The position numbers and the translations under genes were made by a program. From an uncultured Lachnospiraceae bacterium (GTDB lineage: Bacteria > Bacillota > Clostridia > Lachnospirales > Lachnospiraceae), in assembly GCA_910585895.1 (NCBI GenBank), contig CAJUHY010000082.1, positions 1-8,592 of the forward strand: 8,592 nt of DNA, given 5' to 3'. The number at the start of each line of letters is the position of its first letter. Position 1 is the stretch's first letter. Below are positions 7,750 to 8,592 of this stretch, piece after piece. The notes under the pieces are model-generated. The model was not told where the DNA came from. It worked only from the letters and a program-made list of their open reading frames with translations, and searched no databases.

Positions 7750-7793
7750 GAGAGACCGCAGAAACTTCATTATCAAAATCTCTCCAGTCTCCC
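7750..7793 (-). repeat. Imperfect inverted repeat in the esterase leader
   Basis: On the minus strand GGGAGACTG (7785-7793) can pair with CGGTCTCTC (7750-7758), a 9-bp stem with two G-U pairs and a loop of about 26 nt. It lies within the predicted leader RNA, 6 nt upstream of the ribosome site. It could affect translation or transcript stability. No U tract follows it, so it is not a terminator, and it matches no riboswitch that I recognise. It may be chance. Confidence 0.35.
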
Positions 7794-7811
7794 TAATTTT
7801 ATAGATAATTT

Positions 7812-7840
7812 ATTATAATATGTTATATTATCTTTTTCAC
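7812..7840 (-). promoter_or_regulatory. Predicted sigma-A promoter of the esterase gene
   Basis: On the minus strand GTGAAA (7835-7840) is a 4-of-6 match to a -35 box. A 17-nt spacer and a perfect TATAAT (7812-7817) follow. The start would be near 7805, giving a leader of about 75 nt before the GTG at 7730. The weak -35 suggests dependence on an activator. The surrounding sequence is very AT-rich, so other -10-like hexamers exist and this choice is tentative. Confidence 0.55.
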
Positions 7841-7855
7841 CCCCAAAAACTATAG

Positions 7856-7896
7856 GTTTTTTACAAAAATTTGCTGTATATATTTAGTTTTTTACA
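7856..7896. repeat. 10-bp direct repeat upstream of the esterase promoter
   Basis: GTTTTTTACA occurs at 7856-7865 and again at 7887-7896 (plus-strand reading), 31 bp apart, or about three turns of the helix. Both copies lie upstream of the predicted -35, centred near -56 and -87 relative to the inferred start. That is where activator sites often sit. The match is exact, but the T-rich content raises the odds of chance. Confidence 0.4.
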
Positions 7897-7937
7897 TAAT
7901 GTGCCAAAAATCCGTGACATTAAATACTCGTTCATTG

Positions 7938-8135
7938 TCATCCCGGCAAGCTATCCCTAAGACACAGCACACCCCATCCCAGAGCCTGGTTCGGATACTC
8001 CGGCATTATCGGCAGATGCTTTGCTCCTCTTATCAGATACGCTTTCACTTTCTCCCCATACAGATAGGGGTCATTGCCCTCCACGACTCCCTTCCGTGTC
8101 AAGAATGTGCAAATAAGTTTTTTCAACTTTTTCAT
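7938..8135 (-). pseudogene. C-terminal remnant of an S8 (subtilisin-like) peptidase
   Basis: The last 50 codons of this frame (8090 down to 7938) read like the end of a Clostridia S8 peptidase of the Csp-like type: VEGNDPYLYGEKVKAYLIRG (17-36), then an EYPNQALGWGVLCLRDSLPG end (46-65). In the family these follow the catalytic serine region, which is missing here. The first 15 residues (MKKLKKLICTFLTRK) do not look like the family. An in-frame TGA directly precedes the ATG, and no ribosome site is evident. Only the final part of a protein of several hundred residues remains. The recombinase gene ends just upstream on the same strand, so the gene was probably cut by integration of an element or by a deletion. 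The S8 assignment rests on the YLIRGA and YPN-GWG motifs remembered from the family. Confidence 0.6.
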
Positions 8136-8170
8136 TCAAACTACCATACTCTCGTAAAAAACTCTCGATT
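8091..8170. other. Boundary segment between the recombinase and the S8 remnant
   Basis: These 80 bases hold no convincing gene. They contain the direct repeat ACTCTCG at 8148-8154 and 8161-8167 (plus-strand reading, 6-nt spacer). The end of an integrated element would be expected here, because recombinase coding ends at 8171 and S8 similarity begins near 8090. No full attachment site can be named without the other end. Confidence 0.35.
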
Positions 8171-8592
8171 TCATACAGCGTGTGTCACAGTATTGTCAAG
8201 TTTACCTCTTATCTGGTGTTGCAGATGTGCAAGCTGATATTCTCGAACCTCCTCTGGCAAATCCTCTGAAAATTTCCATTCCACCTCTAAATTCCGTTCA
8301 TCATAAACCACAATCCTTTTTACAAATTTATCCACCACTTCCCGGGTAAGCTTCGTAAAACTATGGTTCTGTAGGTATTCATATACATCTGCCCCTGATT
8401 CTGAAAGCATTTCCTGCAACATTTTTATGCGCTTCTCTAAACCATCTGATAAATCCTTATAATTCTCTTCCTGTTTCTGCAGTTCTCTCTTTCCCTCTAT
8501 ATAATCAGCTTTGCTCTTCTCTTTAAATACATATTGCTCGTATATCGAAGTCTGCGCTGTCTGTAAATCCTTCAGCTTTTCATCCTCCCGCC
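8171..8592 (-). CDS. Large serine recombinase, C-terminal part (N-terminus outside the window)
   Basis: The frame stays open to the window edge, giving the last 139 codons of a longer gene. It starts mid-protein with a helical segment of heptad-like, charged character (REDEKLKDLQTAQTSIYEQY, then FKEKSKADYIEGKRELQKQE). This matches the coiled-coil insert of large serine recombinases. Next comes LTREVVDKFVKRIVVYDERN with a following EVEWKF, the typical end of Clostridia site-specific recombinases of the resolvase/TndX type (DUF4368-like end). The catalytic serine domain and zinc ribbon are not in view, so activity cannot be judged. Such enzymes integrate and excise conjugative or mobilisable elements or prophages, and their gene often lies next to one end of the element. 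Here the neighbour beyond the stop is a truncated S8 peptidase, which fits an element end. The stop is TGA at 8171-8173. Confidence 0.85.
   Translation of the reverse strand, partial: REDEKLKDLQTAQTSIYEQYVFKEKSKADYIEGKRELQKQEENYKDLSDGLEKRIKMLQEMLSESGADVYEYLQNHSFTKLTREVVDKFVKRIVVYDERNLEVEWKFSEDLPEEVREYQLAHLQHQIRGKLDNTVTHAV

Noticed and set aside
7841..7862. Inverted repeat AAAAAC/GTTTTT as a terminator for the S8 remnant
   Set aside because: The 6-bp stem is almost all A-T with a 5-nt loop, too weak for termination. It overlaps the T-rich direct repeat.
8071..8190. Short minus-strand frame reading TLYEIESFLREYG and on to SRGGQ
   Set aside because: It has no start codon and is bounded by stops. 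It overlaps the S8 remnant in another frame. It could be a further degraded fragment, but I see no family match.
7899..8237. Plus-strand open frame of 112 codons over the recombinase/S8 boundary
   Set aside because: It is antisense to the S8 remnant and to the end of the recombinase, has no ribosome site, and its Cys/His/Ser-rich composition is typical of a reverse-complement shadow.

Overview
The window looks like chromosomal DNA from an anaerobic Gram-positive Firmicute, most likely Lachnospiraceae or a related Clostridia. The grounds are moderate GC, strong AGGAG-type ribosome sites, an MBP-type lipoprotein, a large surface esterase ending in BspA-like leucine-rich repeats, and a Clostridia-type large serine recombinase. 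This is inferred from protein style, not from a search. All convincing genes lie on the minus strand, so transcription runs from high to low coordinates.

From the right edge: 8171-8592 is the C-terminal end of a large serine recombinase whose catalytic part is outside the window. About 80 bases past its stop lies a C-terminal fragment of an S8 (subtilisin-like) peptidase (7938-8135). This looks like the boundary of an integrated element abutting a broken host gene. The AT-rich stretch 7731-7937 holds a sigma-A-like promoter, an upstream 10-bp direct repeat and a leader inverted repeat. These serve the next gene, a secreted 887-residue SGNH-type esterase with carbohydrate-binding and LRR domains (5067-7730). 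It ends at a clear intrinsic terminator (5011-5043).

A second promoter (4980-5009) starts a tight four-gene operon: a solute-binding lipoprotein (3692-4942), a transmembrane methyl-accepting chemotaxis protein (2075-3661), a TIR-winged-helix protein (1165-2058) and an unrecognised 375-residue protein (44-1171). The gaps are 30 nt, 16 nt and a 7-nt overlap. No permease, chemotaxis kinase or recognised defence partner is present.

A working reading is that the lipoprotein and chemoreceptor form a sensing pair for a sugar-like ligand. This fits the neighbouring polysaccharide esterase, though the two transcripts are separate. The TIR-winged-helix protein and its overlapping partner look like a two-gene effector module of the bacterial immunity or signalling type. 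That they share an operon with a chemoreceptor is the most unusual thing in the window. The link between sensing and the TIR module is inference from gene order. No terminator is visible before the left edge, so the operon may continue.
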